64,000 nt of DNA from Maribacter aquimaris (GCF_014596745.1 NZ_JABTCF010000001.1:372001-436000), one strand, 5' to 3'. Shown: positions 9,034 to 18,986, counted from the stretch's first letter. Numbers and translations are program-made. Notes: generated by a model not told the origin, from the letters alone.

Positions 9034-11139
9034 ATGAATGCCAATTTCCTTCAGACTCCCATTACCTACCTTAAGGGTGTAGGTCCACATAGGGCCCAAA
9101 TATTGCAGTCGGAGTTGGGAATTGGCACTTATCAGGACTTACTGAACCTTTTTCCCAACCGATATATCGATAAAACCCAATATTATACGATCGGACAATT
9201 ACAACGCAGTAATGCCGATGTTCAGATTGTTGGGAAAATCATTCACTTAAAAACCGTGGAACAAAAGAAAGGGAAGCGTTTGGTGGCCACGTTTGTCGAT
9301 GATACGGGTGAAATGGAATTAGTGTGGTTCCGAGGTCAAAAATGGATACGGGAAAATCTCAAATTGAATATACCCTATGTCATTTTTGGACGATGTAATT
9401 GGTATAACGGAAAGTTCTCAATGCCCCATCCTGAAATGGAATTACTCACCGAGCATGAAAAAGGATTGAAAGTGACCATGCAACCCATTTATCCATCCAC
9501 TGAAAAACTGGGGAACAGCGGTATTACCAATCGTGTTATCAATAAATTACAACAACAACTCTTTATTGAAACCAAAGGACAATTCAGGGAAACCTTATCA
9601 GACAGTTTGCTGCACGACCTTAAATTGATTTCAAAAAGCGAAGCCTTGTTCAATATACATTTCCCCAAAAACCAGTCTTTTTTGGCCAAGGCCCAATTTC
9701 GTTTGAAATTTGAGGAACTGTTCTTTATACAGTTTCAGTTGATTTCGAAAAAAATGTTGCGAAAGCAAAAAATAAAGGGGTTTAATTTTGATCAAGTTGG
9801 CGAACGTTTCAATGATTTTTACAAGAACCACCTACCCTTTGAATTGACAGGGGCCCAAAAAAGGGTGATTAAGGAAATTAGGGCCGATTTGGGGAGTAAT
9901 GCCCAAATGAACCGATTATTACAGGGTGACGTGGGCTCGGGTAAGACCATTGTTGCATTAATGATCATGCTTTTGGCCATTGACAATGATTTTCAGGCCT
10001 GTTTAATGGCACCTACTGAAATCCTGGCCAATCAACATTTTAATGGTATCAAGGAACTTTTGGAAGATATGGGGGTGCGAATTGCACTATTGACGGGTTC
10101 TACAAAAAAATCGGAACGCAATATTATCCATCAGCAGCTTGAAAGTGGGGAATTGCACATTCTTATTGGCACCCATGCCCTGTTGGAAGATAAGGTGAAA
10201 TACAAAAACCTAGGATTGGCAATAGTCGATGAACAACATCGATTTGGGGTGGCACAACGCTCCAAATTGTGGCATAAAAATGAATTCCCACCACATATTC
10301 TGGTCATGACCGCTACCCCGATTCCCAGAACCTTGGCGATGAGCCTATACGGGGATTTGGACATTTCGGTCATTGATGAGCTCCCACCCGGACGTAAGGC
10401 TATTAAGACCGTACATCGCTACGATTCAAATCGTCTTAAGGTATTTGGCTTTATCAAGGATGAAATTAAAAAAGGACGTCAGATTTATGTGGTCTACCCG
10501 CTGATCCAAGAATCAGAAGCCCTGGATTATAAGGATTTAATGGATGGTTATGAGAGTATCGTAAGGGATTTCCCCCTACCCGATTACCAAATTTCGATTG
10601 TTCATGGAAAAATGAAACCTGCGGACAAGGATTATGAAATGGAACGCTTTGTTAAAGGCGAAACCCAGATTATGGTCGCGACCACGGTCATTGAGGTGGG
10701 TGTGAATGTTCCCAATGCTTCGGTAATGATCATTGAAAGTGCCGAACGTTTCGGGTTGTCCCAATTACATCAGTTACGGGGACGTGTAGGTCGTGGTGCC
10801 GACCAAAGTTATTGCATCTTAATGACAAGTCACAAACTTTCCTCTGAGGCCAAGACCCGATTGGAAACCATGGTGCGTACCAATGACGGATTTGAAATCG
10901 CCGAGGTGGATTTAAAACTTCGAGGCCCCGGGGATTTAATGGGCACCCAACAAAGCGGTATCCTAAACCTAAAAATTGCCGATATCGTAAAGGACAATGA
11001 TATTCTTAAAACCGCGCGCCACTATGCCATAAAGATATTAAAGGAAGATCCCGGACTTGAAAAAAACGAAAACCTAACCATTCGGCATACCTATGCCCAA
11101 ATCGTTAAACAAAAAAATATTTGGAATTATATTAGTTGA
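9034..11139 (+). CDS. recG: ATP-dependent DNA helicase RecG
   Basis: A 701-residue superfamily 2 helicase that rescues stalled replication forks and processes Holliday junctions. The N-terminal wedge/OB domain (about residues 1-250) is followed by the helicase core: Walker A GDVGSGKT (298-305), DEQH box (399-402), MTATPIPRTLAMSLYGDLD, and the RecG-specific QLRGRVGRG and DGFEIAEVDLKLRGPGDLMGTQQSG motifs near the C-terminus. The length is normal. It is transcribed alone, divergently from the M1 peptidase gene. Confidence 0.97.
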   Translation: MNANFLQTPITYLKGVGPHRAQILQSELGIGTYQDLLNLFPNRYIDKTQYYTIGQLQRSNADVQIVGKIIHLKTVEQKKGKRLVATFVDDTGEMELVWFRGQKWIRENLKLNIPYVIFGRCNWYNGKFSMPHPEMELLTEHEKGLKVTMQPIYPSTEKLGNSGITNRVINKLQQQLFIETKGQFRETLSDSLLHDLKLISKSEALFNIHFPKNQSFLAKAQFRLKFEELFFIQFQLISKKMLRKQKIKGFNFDQVGERFNDFYKNHLPFELTGAQKRVIKEIRADLGSNAQMNRLLQGDVGSGKTIVALMIMLLAIDNDFQACLMAPTEILANQHFNGIKELLEDMGVRIALLTGSTKKSERNIIHQQLESGELHILIGTHALLEDKVKYKNLGLAIVDEQHRFGVAQRSKLWHKNEFPPHILVMTATPIPRTLAMSLYGDLDISVIDELPPGRKAIKTVHRYDSNRLKVFGFIKDEIKKGRQIYVVYPLIQESEALDYKDLMDGYESIVRDFPLPDYQISIVHGKMKPADKDYEMERFVKGETQIMVATTVIEVGVNVPNASVMIIESAERFGLSQLHQLRGRVGRGADQSYCILMTSHKLSSEAKTRLETMVRTNDGFEIAEVDLKLRGPGDLMGTQQSGILNLKIADIVKDNDILKTARHYAIKILKEDPGLEKNENLTIRHTYAQIVKQKNIWNYIS

Positions 11140-11506
11140 ATCAATTCCTTGGATATAAATCGGTTTGGCATATCCCTAATCATCTTTTATAAATTAATAT
11201 ATTCACTTCGTTACCTACGAGCCTTTGGCTGTTAATCAAAATAGGGATGTTCCACCATTATCCAATAAATCCAATCACCCCAAACCTTTACTTTTCCTGG
11301 ATTTAAGCAGCGATTATCATAAGTAGCGGATAAATTCTTAACTTTCCGTAAGCATCACTACGTTGAAAAGTTCGAGACGGTAATGGAATACATGGTTTTT
11401 CTATTTTCATTACTTCCATAGTTCAGTGAACTATTATCCTAAGAATATGAAATTCCTTAAAAACATAAGGTGAAGTGAAAACAAAAACCCTATTTACCAT
11501 TAACCA
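11140..11506. other. Intergenic region, no gene seen
   Basis: A 367-base AT-rich gap between recG and the SRAP gene. No reading frame with a credible start and family, no tRNA-like fold and no terminator hairpin were seen. The only notable element is the 17-base palindrome at 11418-11434. Confidence 0.6.
11418..11434. promoter_or_regulatory. Perfect palindrome upstream of the SRAP gene
   Basis: ATAGTTCA-G-TGAACTAT: two perfect 8-base arms around one central base, 73 bases before the start codon of the SOS-response-associated protein gene. The shape fits an operator for a dimeric regulator. Identity unknown. Confidence 0.4.
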
Positions 11507-12271
11507 ATGTGTTACGATATAAAAGCGAGTCTGGAGGGCCAATTGGCAAAGGCCAAAAAAGATCAGGATTATCTGGCTGTGGAAGAGATTTTGGAAAAAT
11601 TAATTCCCTTCACCGACCTGCCCATCCACCATGCCTCGGGTTTTAGCCATCCTGATTTACTTATCTATACCGACCGTTCCCCCAATTTTCCTGAAGTGGC
11701 AACATGGGGACTTGTTCCCTATTGGGTTCATGATGACGAACAACGCAAAAAAATATGGAACAGTACCCTTAATGCACGCGGGGAAACCATTTTCGAAAAA
11801 CCGGCATTTAAAACCGCTGCCCATAACAATCGCTGTATCATCTATATCGATGGGTTTTACGAACACCATCATTTTAAAGGTAAGACCTATCCTTTTTTTG
11901 TTCATCTAAAAAACAATGAACCTATGGCATTGGCCGGATTATGGAGCGAATATGAAAATAATGAAGGGGGCACCTCGATAACCTTCACTATAGTGACCAC
12001 CAAAGGTAATTCCCTTATGGCTAAAATCCATAATAACCCAAAACTAAAAGAGGCTCGAATGCCTTTGCTCCTGAATGATACAACTATGGATACATGGTTA
12101 AGCAACACAGATCAACATACGATTGAGGAAACCATTCAACCATATCCGAAAAATGAACTTAAAGCACATACGGTAAGGCGATTAAGAGGAAAGGAATATC
12201 TGGGAAACATAGCAGAAATCTCCCATCCTTTTGAATACGCCGAGTTGGAATTCAACAATCAAGAATATTAA
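11507..12271 (+). CDS. SOS response-associated peptidase (SRAP, YedK/HMCES family)
   Basis: A 254-residue protein that in its family crosslinks to abasic sites in single-stranded DNA through the N-terminal cysteine, shielding them at replication forks. Catalytic Cys2 follows the initiator Met (MCYDIKAS), and the family set is recognisable: N89/R91 in LNARGE, the glutamate of GFYEHH (E119) and the histidine of KIHNNP (H175), followed by ARMPLLL. Compared with the usual IHDRMP, several residues are inserted between this His and RMP. The VOC gene follows after 19 bases. A palindrome lies 73 bases upstream. Confidence 0.93.
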   Translation: MCYDIKASLEGQLAKAKKDQDYLAVEEILEKLIPFTDLPIHHASGFSHPDLLIYTDRSPNFPEVATWGLVPYWVHDDEQRKKIWNSTLNARGETIFEKPAFKTAAHNNRCIIYIDGFYEHHHFKGKTYPFFVHLKNNEPMALAGLWSEYENNEGGTSITFTIVTTKGNSLMAKIHNNPKLKEARMPLLLNDTTMDTWLSNTDQHTIEETIQPYPKNELKAHTVRRLRGKEYLGNIAEISHPFEYAELEFNNQEY

Positions 12272-12290
12272 TCAATAAATTAAAAAGGAT

Positions 12291-12563
12291 ATGGAACATA
12301 ATTACCTCATCATGAAAAATGCCGACCCCCTGGTTGGTCTTTTTCAAGGTATGTTCGAAAACAATATTCTCACCTTTAATCCGGGTTGGAACGCTAACGC
12401 CAACAAGCTGGAGTCTTTTATTGATATAAGGGAAATCCAAAGTAAACTAAAACAAAAAGGTATAACCTTACTTCAAGAGGCAGACCAAAGTACTTCGGGC
12501 CCAGCAAGTATTATGTTAACCGACCCTGATGGAAACACCATTCTAATCGATCAGCATGTGTAA
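12291..12563 (+). CDS. Small VOC (glyoxalase-like) family protein
   Basis: A 90-residue protein covering one VOC half: NNILTFNPGWNANA, an alpha-helical DIREIQSKLKQKGI, then LTDPDGNTILIDQH, the usual C-terminal strand pair. It is shorter than the common 120-residue VOC proteins and lacks a full N-terminal beta-alpha unit. An AAGGAT ribosome-binding-like sequence immediately before the ATG at 12291 argues that it is complete. No metal-ligand set is evident. Its function is unknown; it is probably co-transcribed with the SRAP gene. Confidence 0.65.
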   Translation: MEHNYLIMKNADPLVGLFQGMFENNILTFNPGWNANANKLESFIDIREIQSKLKQKGITLLQEADQSTSGPASIMLTDPDGNTILIDQHV

Positions 12564-12778
12564 CATTAAATAATGATGTATTTATTTAACAAACGCACTA
12601 CGGATCATAATCAATAGGTACATTTCCCTGCTGTGTTATCCAATAATCCTCATTTAGTGCTATTATAAATAAATACCGGTATGATGCACCCTTTCAATTT
12701 GGTCCGAAAACCATATAATGAGTGGGGATCGGATTTTATTTATTACCTTTTCATCTACTTAGTTAATTCGAATACGAC

Positions 12779-15700
12779 ATGAAAAATATCCCATTGCTTT
12801 TATTGCTTTTTTGCCTAATTGAATCAACAAATGCGCAGATTAGTGCCCAATTACTACAGCATCCCGATGTTTCCAAAACACATATCACTTTTATATATGG
12901 TGATGACGTATGGATCGTTCCTAAATCCGGTGGCGTTGCCCATCAACTGAGTTCCCCGGAAGGAGCTGAAAGTTATCCACGGTTTTCACCCGATGGAAGT
13001 ATGGTCGCCTTTACCGCAAACTACCACGGAAATAGTGATGTATACCTAATTGACATACACGGAGGTATCCCCAAACGATTAACTTTTCACGGACAGTTTG
13101 ACCGGGTTTTAGGTTGGACTCCGAATGGTGATTCCATTCTATTTGCATCATCTAGGGAGAGTGGTCGTCAACGCTATAATCAGTTTTATACCGTTTCAAG
13201 ACATGGTGGTTCACCCAAAAAACTACCCATACCATATGGAGAATTTGCCTCCTTTTCCCCTGATGGACAAAAAGTAGCTTATACGGATAGATCTAGGGTA
13301 AACAGAAATTGGAAAAGATACCGCGGTGGCACGGCACCCGATATTTCTATTTTTGACCTGAACACCTTTAGCACCGAAAACATAACCAATACGGATGCAA
13401 ATGATGAATTACCCATGTGGAATGGGGATATCATTTATTATATGTCCGATAATGGCCCCAACAAAAGAAATAATTTGTGGAAGTATGACCTGTCAACTAA
13501 ATCGAATACCCAGCTGACCAAATTTACGGACTTCGACATAACCTTCCCAGAGAGTGGGCCTGATGATATCGTATTCGAGGCAGGTGGGAAATTATACCTG
13601 TACAATCTATCATCAAATACCATTTCAGAAGTTGAAATTCAAGTGGTTTCTGATCAAAAAGGACGGATTCCCCAACAAAAGAAAGTGGCTTCATTCATCC
13701 AAAACACTACCCTATCCCCTGACGGAAATAGGGTCATTGTCCAGGCGAGGGGGGAATTGTTCAATTTACCCGCCAATGAAGGTTTTACAGAAAACATCAC
13801 AAGAACATCCGGAAGTGCCGAACGGAAACCAGCTTGGTCACCAGATGGTAAACATGTTGCCTATTGGAGTGATTCTAGCGGCGAGTATCAATTATATCTA
13901 CACGATATGACCGGAGAACAATCGCCAAAAATGGTCACTGATTTCAAAAACGGATTCAATTATTCCATTCATTGGTCCCCTGACAGCAAAAAGATAGCAT
14001 ATGTGGATCAAGCCATGGGAATTAATTATTTGGATCTGGCTACCGGTAAGGTCGTACGAGCCGACAAGGGAAAATATATGTTTGAAGGTGGTTTGGAAAA
14101 TTTCCGTGTAACATGGACCCCTGATAGTAAATGGTTTACTTATGCCCGTGGTACAGAGAATCCATCGACCACTGCGATTTTCGCATTCAATACGGCCAAC
14201 AACAAACTGTCACAACTTACTTCGGGATACTATTCCGATAATTCACCGACCTTCAGTGCCGATGGAAAGTATCTTTTTTTTACGACCAATAGAACCTTCG
14301 AACCCGTTTATTCAGACCTCGACAACACATTCATCTATCCCAATACAACAAGTATTGCCGTAGCAACCCTAAACAAATCGGTAAGTTCTTTGTTGGCCTT
14401 GAAGAATGATTCGACCAAACTATTGGAAGAAGGCAAGAGTAAAGACGAAAAGGATGGAAAATCAAAGAAGAAAAAAGATGATGATACCGATGGGGATGCT
14501 AAAAAAGAAGTGCCAAAAACCACCATTGACATTGTAGGATTCGAGAATCGCGTAGAGATGTTGGACATTCCCGCAGGTAATTTAGGCAACCTAGCCGCAA
14601 TTGAAGGTAAACTGCTGTTTACCCGTTTTCCTAATTCAGGAGCGCCGGAAGATACCTTCCCTTCCTTGGATTACTATGATTTCGAAGAAAGGGAAGTAAA
14701 AAACATTATTTCAAAAGTCGACGATTTTGAGGTTTCTGCAGATGGCACTAAAATTTTGGTCAACCAAGAAAAAAAACTTGCCGTATTAGAAATTACGGCC
14801 GATCAAAAAATAGACAAAACAGTACCTACACAAAATATGGTCATGTACGTGACCCCTCAGGATGAATGGAAACAGATATTCAATGATGTCTGGAGGTTTG
14901 AGCGTGATTATTTTTATGATCCCGGTATGCATGGTGTGGATTGGAATGTGATGAGAACAAAATACGGGCAGTTGATCGAGCAATCGAACACACGGAATGA
15001 CGTAAACATCATCATTGGGGATTTGATCGCAGAGCTCAATGCTTCCCATACCTATACCGGCGGAGGTGACACAAAAAACGCCGATATGATGAATGTGGGG
15101 TATTTAGGGGCTGACATAGCCCTAGAAAACGGAAAGTATAGAATCAAAAAAATAATCTCAAGTGCCCCATGGGACGTTGAAGTGCGATCACCCCTTGCAA
15201 AACCTGGGATAAACATCGGCGAAAATGATTATATTCTAGCGGTTAATGGGCGTCCTATTGACGTTACCAAACCAATCTTCGAGGCCTTTCAGGGGTTGGC
15301 CGATGCCACCGTCCAAATAACAACCAATAGCACCCCCTCGTTGACCAACGCCAAAAAACATATTATAAAATTGATGGAATCGGAAACCAGGTTGCGCCAT
15401 TTGGCCTGGATCGAGAACAATCGCAAACAAGTTGAAAAAGCCACAAATGGGAAAATAGGCTATGTCTATGTTCGCAGTACCGGACTTGATGGTCAGAATG
15501 AATTGGTACGGCAATTCTACGCCCAAATGAACAAGGAAGGTTTAATTATTGATGAAAGATTCAATAGTGGGGGACAAATTCCGGATCGATTCGTAGAGCT
15601 TTTAGATCGTGAGCCCTTGGCCTTCTGGGCTGTTAGGGATGGGAAAGACTGGGCTTGGCCACCCTCGGGGAATTTTGGTCCAAAAGTCATGCTTATTAAT

Positions 15701-16054
15701 GGCTTTAGTGGATCTGGAGGTGATGCTTTTCCCGATTATTTCAAAAAGAGAGGTATTGGTCCATTGATCGGTACCCGAACTTGGGGTGGACTTATCGGAA
15801 TTTCAGGTGCACCCGGTTTAATCGATAATGGAAGAATTACCGTTCCTACTTTTAGAATGTACGATCCAAACGGTGAATGGTTTAAAGAAGGCCATGGTGT
15901 TGATCCCGATATCAAAGTAGTTGAGGATTTTCAAAGATTGGCGAATGGGATAGATGTACAATTGGAGGCTGCCATTAAGGAGGTTCTTCGATTACTTGAT
16001 AGTCCCTCCAACTTTAAAACACCATCCAGACCCAATTATGAAAAGCGGAATTAG
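12779..16054 (+). CDS. Tricorn-like S41 family protease (secreted)
   Basis: A 1091-residue protein with a signal peptide (residues 1-19), an N-terminal seven-bladed TolB/WD40-like propeller region with repeated FSPDG, WSPDGK and FSADGKY motifs (about residues 30-540), a Lys/Asp-rich linker (about 555-580), a second propeller-like part, a PDZ domain (about 760-860) and a C-terminal S41 serine protease core. The nucleophile region GFSGSGGD spans residues 975-982 and is followed by IGTRTWGGLIG. This is the domain order of tricorn protease and its bacterial homologues. It probably degrades peptides in the periplasm. It appears monocistronic. Confidence 0.92.
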   Translation: MKNIPLLLLLFCLIESTNAQISAQLLQHPDVSKTHITFIYGDDVWIVPKSGGVAHQLSSPEGAESYPRFSPDGSMVAFTANYHGNSDVYLIDIHGGIPKRLTFHGQFDRVLGWTPNGDSILFASSRESGRQRYNQFYTVSRHGGSPKKLPIPYGEFASFSPDGQKVAYTDRSRVNRNWKRYRGGTAPDISIFDLNTFSTENITNTDANDELPMWNGDIIYYMSDNGPNKRNNLWKYDLSTKSNTQLTKFTDFDITFPESGPDDIVFEAGGKLYLYNLSSNTISEVEIQVVSDQKGRIPQQKKVASFIQNTTLSPDGNRVIVQARGELFNLPANEGFTENITRTSGSAERKPAWSPDGKHVAYWSDSSGEYQLYLHDMTGEQSPKMVTDFKNGFNYSIHWSPDSKKIAYVDQAMGINYLDLATGKVVRADKGKYMFEGGLENFRVTWTPDSKWFTYARGTENPSTTAIFAFNTANNKLSQLTSGYYSDNSPTFSADGKYLFFTTNRTFEPVYSDLDNTFIYPNTTSIAVATLNKSVSSLLALKNDSTKLLEEGKSKDEKDGKSKKKKDDDTDGDAKKEVPKTTIDIVGFENRVEMLDIPAGNLGNLAAIEGKLLFTRFPNSGAPEDTFPSLDYYDFEEREVKNIISKVDDFEVSADGTKILVNQEKKLAVLEITADQKIDKTVPTQNMVMYVTPQDEWKQIFNDVWRFERDYFYDPGMHGVDWNVMRTKYGQLIEQSNTRNDVNIIIGDLIAELNASHTYTGGGDTKNADMMNVGYLGADIALENGKYRIKKIISSAPWDVEVRSPLAKPGINIGENDYILAVNGRPIDVTKPIFEAFQGLADATVQITTNSTPSLTNAKKHIIKLMESETRLRHLAWIENNRKQVEKATNGKIGYVYVRSTGLDGQNELVRQFYAQMNKEGLIIDERFNSGGQIPDRFVELLDREPLAFWAVRDGKDWAWPPSGNFGPKVMLINGFSGSGGDAFPDYFKKRGIGPLIGTRTWGGLIGISGAPGLIDNGRITVPTFRMYDPNGEWFKEGHGVDPDIKVVEDFQRLANGIDVQLEAAIKEVLRLLDSPSNFKTPSRPNYEKRN

Positions 16055-16146
16055 CCTATTGGGTAGTTTTTTAACAAATAACTTCCAAAAATCAATTCAG
16101 CTAAGCAATTAGACGTTGTATCGTAATAATATTTAACAAGATCAAA

Positions 16147-16160
16147 TATCCGTACGGATA
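16147..16160. promoter_or_regulatory. Perfect 14-base palindrome upstream of the pirin gene
   Basis: TATCCGTACGGATA is fully self-complementary, lies 46 bases before the pirin start codon and 15 bases before a TATCTTTT element (16176-16183, one mismatch to TAnnTTTG). This position would overlap a -33 region, suggesting a repressor site. Confidence 0.45.
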
Positions 16161-16205
16161 AGACCGTCCTAAGGATATCTTTTTTTTAAAATTATCATAG
16201 AAATC

Positions 16206-17078
16206 ATGAGTACAAATAAAAGAGTAAGGACTTTAATCCCTGTATTTACTATAGATATGGGAGGAATCCCCATTAAACAAGCCCTACCTACCACGAAAGT
16301 GAACCAAGTTGATCCATTTCTATTATTACATCATGGTAAATTGAAGTACAGAAAGCATGGCAAAGCGATTCACCAAGGAATCGGGCCGCACCCGCATCGT
16401 GGATTCTCCCCGGTGACCTTCATTATCAATGGTGAAATCCATCATCGGGACAGCCGTGGAAATAATCAAATCGCAAAGAAGGGAGAAGTACAATGGATGC
16501 ATGCCGGTTCAGGTATCATTCACAGTGAACGTCCCTCCCAAGAACTAGTTGACCAAAATGAATACAATGAGTTTGTCCAGCTTTGGATAAACAGTCCGGC
16601 TGCAAAAAAAATGCAACAACCCAAATACCAATATGTTCCTGAAGAAGACATCCCAAAATTTTATTCAGAGGACAAACAAATCACCAGTAAATTAATTGCG
16701 GGCACTTATGGTGACCTTAAAGGTAAGATTATTGCTGAGAGTGAATTACTGATACTTTGGTCTACAGCCCATGGCCCAGGGAAAGAGACTTTCGATCTTC
16801 CTAAAGGTTTTAGTGCCATGCTATACACCATAAATGGTGAAATAAAGCTTAAAAATTACGGTAAGGTTGAAAAGGAATGTTTGGTGGTCTTTGAGAATGA
16901 AGGTGAACGGATTACCGTCGAAACTATGGATGCAACCGAATTCCTGATCCTTTGCGGTGCACCCCTAAACGAGAAAATAGTACAACAAGGACCTTTCGTC
17001 ATGAATTCCGAAACGGAGATTTTAGAGGCTATGCGCGATTATCAGATGGGGAAAATGGGGATTTTGATAGAAGAATAA
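16206..17078 (+). CDS. Pirin family protein
   Basis: A 290-residue bicupin. The N-terminal cupin carries the pirin metal set: HPH (H62, H64) in the GPHPHRGF motif, and H106/E108 in GIIHSE. The C-terminal pirin domain (about 180-285) is present, with KGFSAMLYTINGEI and FLILCGAPLNE. Characterised members are iron-dependent and some have quercetinase activity; the actual substrate here is unknown. A strong palindrome upstream suggests regulation. Confidence 0.9.
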   Translation: MSTNKRVRTLIPVFTIDMGGIPIKQALPTTKVNQVDPFLLLHHGKLKYRKHGKAIHQGIGPHPHRGFSPVTFIINGEIHHRDSRGNNQIAKKGEVQWMHAGSGIIHSERPSQELVDQNEYNEFVQLWINSPAAKKMQQPKYQYVPEEDIPKFYSEDKQITSKLIAGTYGDLKGKIIAESELLILWSTAHGPGKETFDLPKGFSAMLYTINGEIKLKNYGKVEKECLVVFENEGERITVETMDATEFLILCGAPLNEKIVQQGPFVMNSETEILEAMRDYQMGKMGILIEE

Positions 17079-17322
17079 TCTAGGGCCTTATTTCGAAGGA
17101 ACCTGATATTCACTTCAACTTCAATATAAAGCACCTGGATGATTGTGCCATTTGTTCTTATAGGCAAATTATTAATATCCAACGTAAAGTTTTGATCGAA
17201 TCCAAAGACATGAATCAGTTTTTTAGTTGTACTATTAAACAGCTTTTTTTACCAACCAACACCAAATGAAGATTATCCCGAATGAACCACCATTAAAGCG
17301 GTTTCACAAAATGTAAAATCGC

Positions 17323-17931
17323 ATGAAAAGATATAACGAGGACTTTTTAGACAAGATCAAGGGTTTTAACTTAGAAGTCCTTAAAAACAGTAAGTACCCC
17401 ATTTACGCCTTATCCAAAGAGCTTAAATTCATATATTTCAATCCTGCTTGGTCCCATTTTGCGAAAGACAATCAATTTGAAGGAACAGCATTAAAAAATC
17501 TTTCCCTTGGCAGTCCATATTTAAAATCAATCAAAGGTGTTTGGCTGAAACTTTTCTTTCAAAAAAATTATAAAAAAGTCATACGAACTGGGGAAACATG
17601 GCATCATGAGTACCAATGCTCTAGCGATGAGTTATATCGTTTTTATCATCAAATCGCTTATCCCTTACTTAATAAATCAGGGGTTTTGATCGTAAATACG
17701 GAAGTATTCAAATTACCCATGGACCAAATGAACATCAAAACGTTTGAAGTCATTATCGAAAGATACACCCAACCGAACAACCGTATTAATCAATGTAGTA
17801 ATTGTAGACATACACAGCGTGCCGATGAACCTGATTTATGGGACTGGGTACCGAATTGGGTAGAAAAATTACCAATCAACTCCGACTTAAGCATTTGTCC
17901 CACCTGTAAGCATCTTTATGAAGATTCTTAA
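17323..17931 (+). CDS. PAS-like domain protein with C-terminal CxxC...CxxC zinc ribbon
   Basis: A 202-residue soluble protein. Residues about 20-130 look like a PAS sensor domain (YPIYALSKELKFIYFNPAWSHFA, a typical N-terminal PAS strand-helix, and IAYPLLNKSGVLIVNTEVF at the end). The C-terminus holds two Cys pairs (C158/C161 and C192/C195) separated by a Trp-rich WDWVPNWVEKLP stretch. This resembles the CxxC...W...CPxC tail that follows PAS domains in some Bacteroidetes signalling proteins. No kinase, cyclase or DNA-binding domain is attached. It may be a ligand or redox sensor acting through a partner. The 244 bases before it show no clear promoter. Confidence 0.6.
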   Translation: MKRYNEDFLDKIKGFNLEVLKNSKYPIYALSKELKFIYFNPAWSHFAKDNQFEGTALKNLSLGSPYLKSIKGVWLKLFFQKNYKKVIRTGETWHHEYQCSSDELYRFYHQIAYPLLNKSGVLIVNTEVFKLPMDQMNIKTFEVIIERYTQPNNRINQCSNCRHTQRADEPDLWDWVPNWVEKLPINSDLSICPTCKHLYEDS

Positions 17932-17995
17932 ATCCAGCTTACGTGCCTAATCGTTTAACTTTTCGTTTCAAGGTTTGAAATTTACTTCTAAATAC

Positions 17996-18032
17996 AAAAA
18001 AGGCGCCAAGAGAAATTATCTTAGCGCCTTTT
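17996..18032. terminator. Bidirectional terminator between convergent genes
   Basis: Stem AAAAGGCGC...GCGCCTTTT extended inward by AAGA/TCTT, with A and T tracts on the two sides, placed between the PAS gene stop (17931) and the DUF1080 gene stop (18051). Confidence 0.8.
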
Positions 18033-18050
18033 CCCTATCCTAATAAGGCC

Positions 18051-18986
18051 CTAATCAAGAGCTGGGGTAACCACAATACTTCTAAATTCAACAGGTCCAT
18101 GATCCCCTTGAATTAAGAATGGTCCGGCCTCAGCCTCATTATTGTCCAACGCCCCACCGGTCATTCCCGGTATATTTTGATTGGTGATTATTTCTTTTCC
18201 GTTGGCTACGATGGTTACCCGTCTTCCGATTAAGGTGATGTCGTAAGCTTGCCACTCCCCTGCTGCTTTTGCTACCATTTCATTGGGGGTAAGAAAACCA
18301 TAGACGCCCCCAAACAGGATACTTGCCGGCTCCAACTGTATATCATCGACAATTTGCACCTCATATCTACCCCGAAGATAGATACCGCTATTACTTCCCT
18401 CAGGATAACGGAATTCAATATGTAATTTAAAATCATTGAACTTTTCATCGGAAACCAAATTAGCCCCAGATTTTTCGCTGGCAAGAATCCCGTCCTTTAC
18501 GATCCATTGGTTTGTACCCATTGCATGCCATCCTTCTAGGTTTTTACCATTGAACAGCGCTTTCGGCGCTCCCCATACAGGTTGTGGATTATAGTCCAAC
18601 TGTGGTGCCCTAGTCCCTGTCCAATCATATGTTTTACCATCGGTATAGACCATTTTACCCTTTAGTTGATCTCCTTCCATTACCCCCTCGAACTCCATAT
18701 CCCTTTTACCCGGTTCCCATTGCGGTGGTATGGCAAAACTGAATTTACCTTTGTTCAATTTCACCTCCGCTATAGGTCTTGCACTTCCAAAAGCATAAAC
18801 AAAACGCCCTACCAAAGTATTAAAACCCGAATGGCTGATCTCTAACCAGGAAGGAAGTTGCTTCCCGTCTTGTGATATGGTTAAATTCCATTTTCCTTCA
18901 ATCGATTTTCTTTCTTGTGCATTCAATTGGAATGAAAGCGTAACGAGCATTACAACCGCTACTATTCTAAGCTTTTTAATATTCAT
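18051..18986 (-). CDS. DUF1080 (3-keto-disaccharide hydrolase-like) protein
   Basis: A 311-residue exported protein with a signal peptide (residues 1-23). An N-terminal beta-rich part (about 25-125, GKWNLTISQDGKQLPSWLEI) precedes a DUF1080 domain of concanavalin-like fold (about 140-305) with the typical FNGKNLEGWHA, WIVKDGIL, GSNSGIYLRG and YEVQIVDD motifs. Family members act on 3-keto-glycosides or bind carbohydrate; the target here is unknown. The NTF2-like gene lies 42 bases upstream on the same strand, so an operon is possible. Confidence 0.88.
   Translation of the reverse strand: MNIKKLRIVAVVMLVTLSFQLNAQERKSIEGKWNLTISQDGKQLPSWLEISHSGFNTLVGRFVYAFGSARPIAEVKLNKGKFSFAIPPQWEPGKRDMEFEGVMEGDQLKGKMVYTDGKTYDWTGTRAPQLDYNPQPVWGAPKALFNGKNLEGWHAMGTNQWIVKDGILASEKSGANLVSDEKFNDFKLHIEFRYPEGSNSGIYLRGRYEVQIVDDIQLEPASILFGGVYGFLTPNEMVAKAAGEWQAYDITLIGRRVTIVANGKEIITNQNIPGMTGGALDNNEAEAGPFLIQGDHGPVEFRSIVVTPALD

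Noticed and set aside
12673-12682. 10-base palindrome ATACCGGTAT upstream of the tricorn-like gene
   Set aside because: Short, about 100 bases from the start, and not repeated elsewhere as far as I can see. Could be chance.
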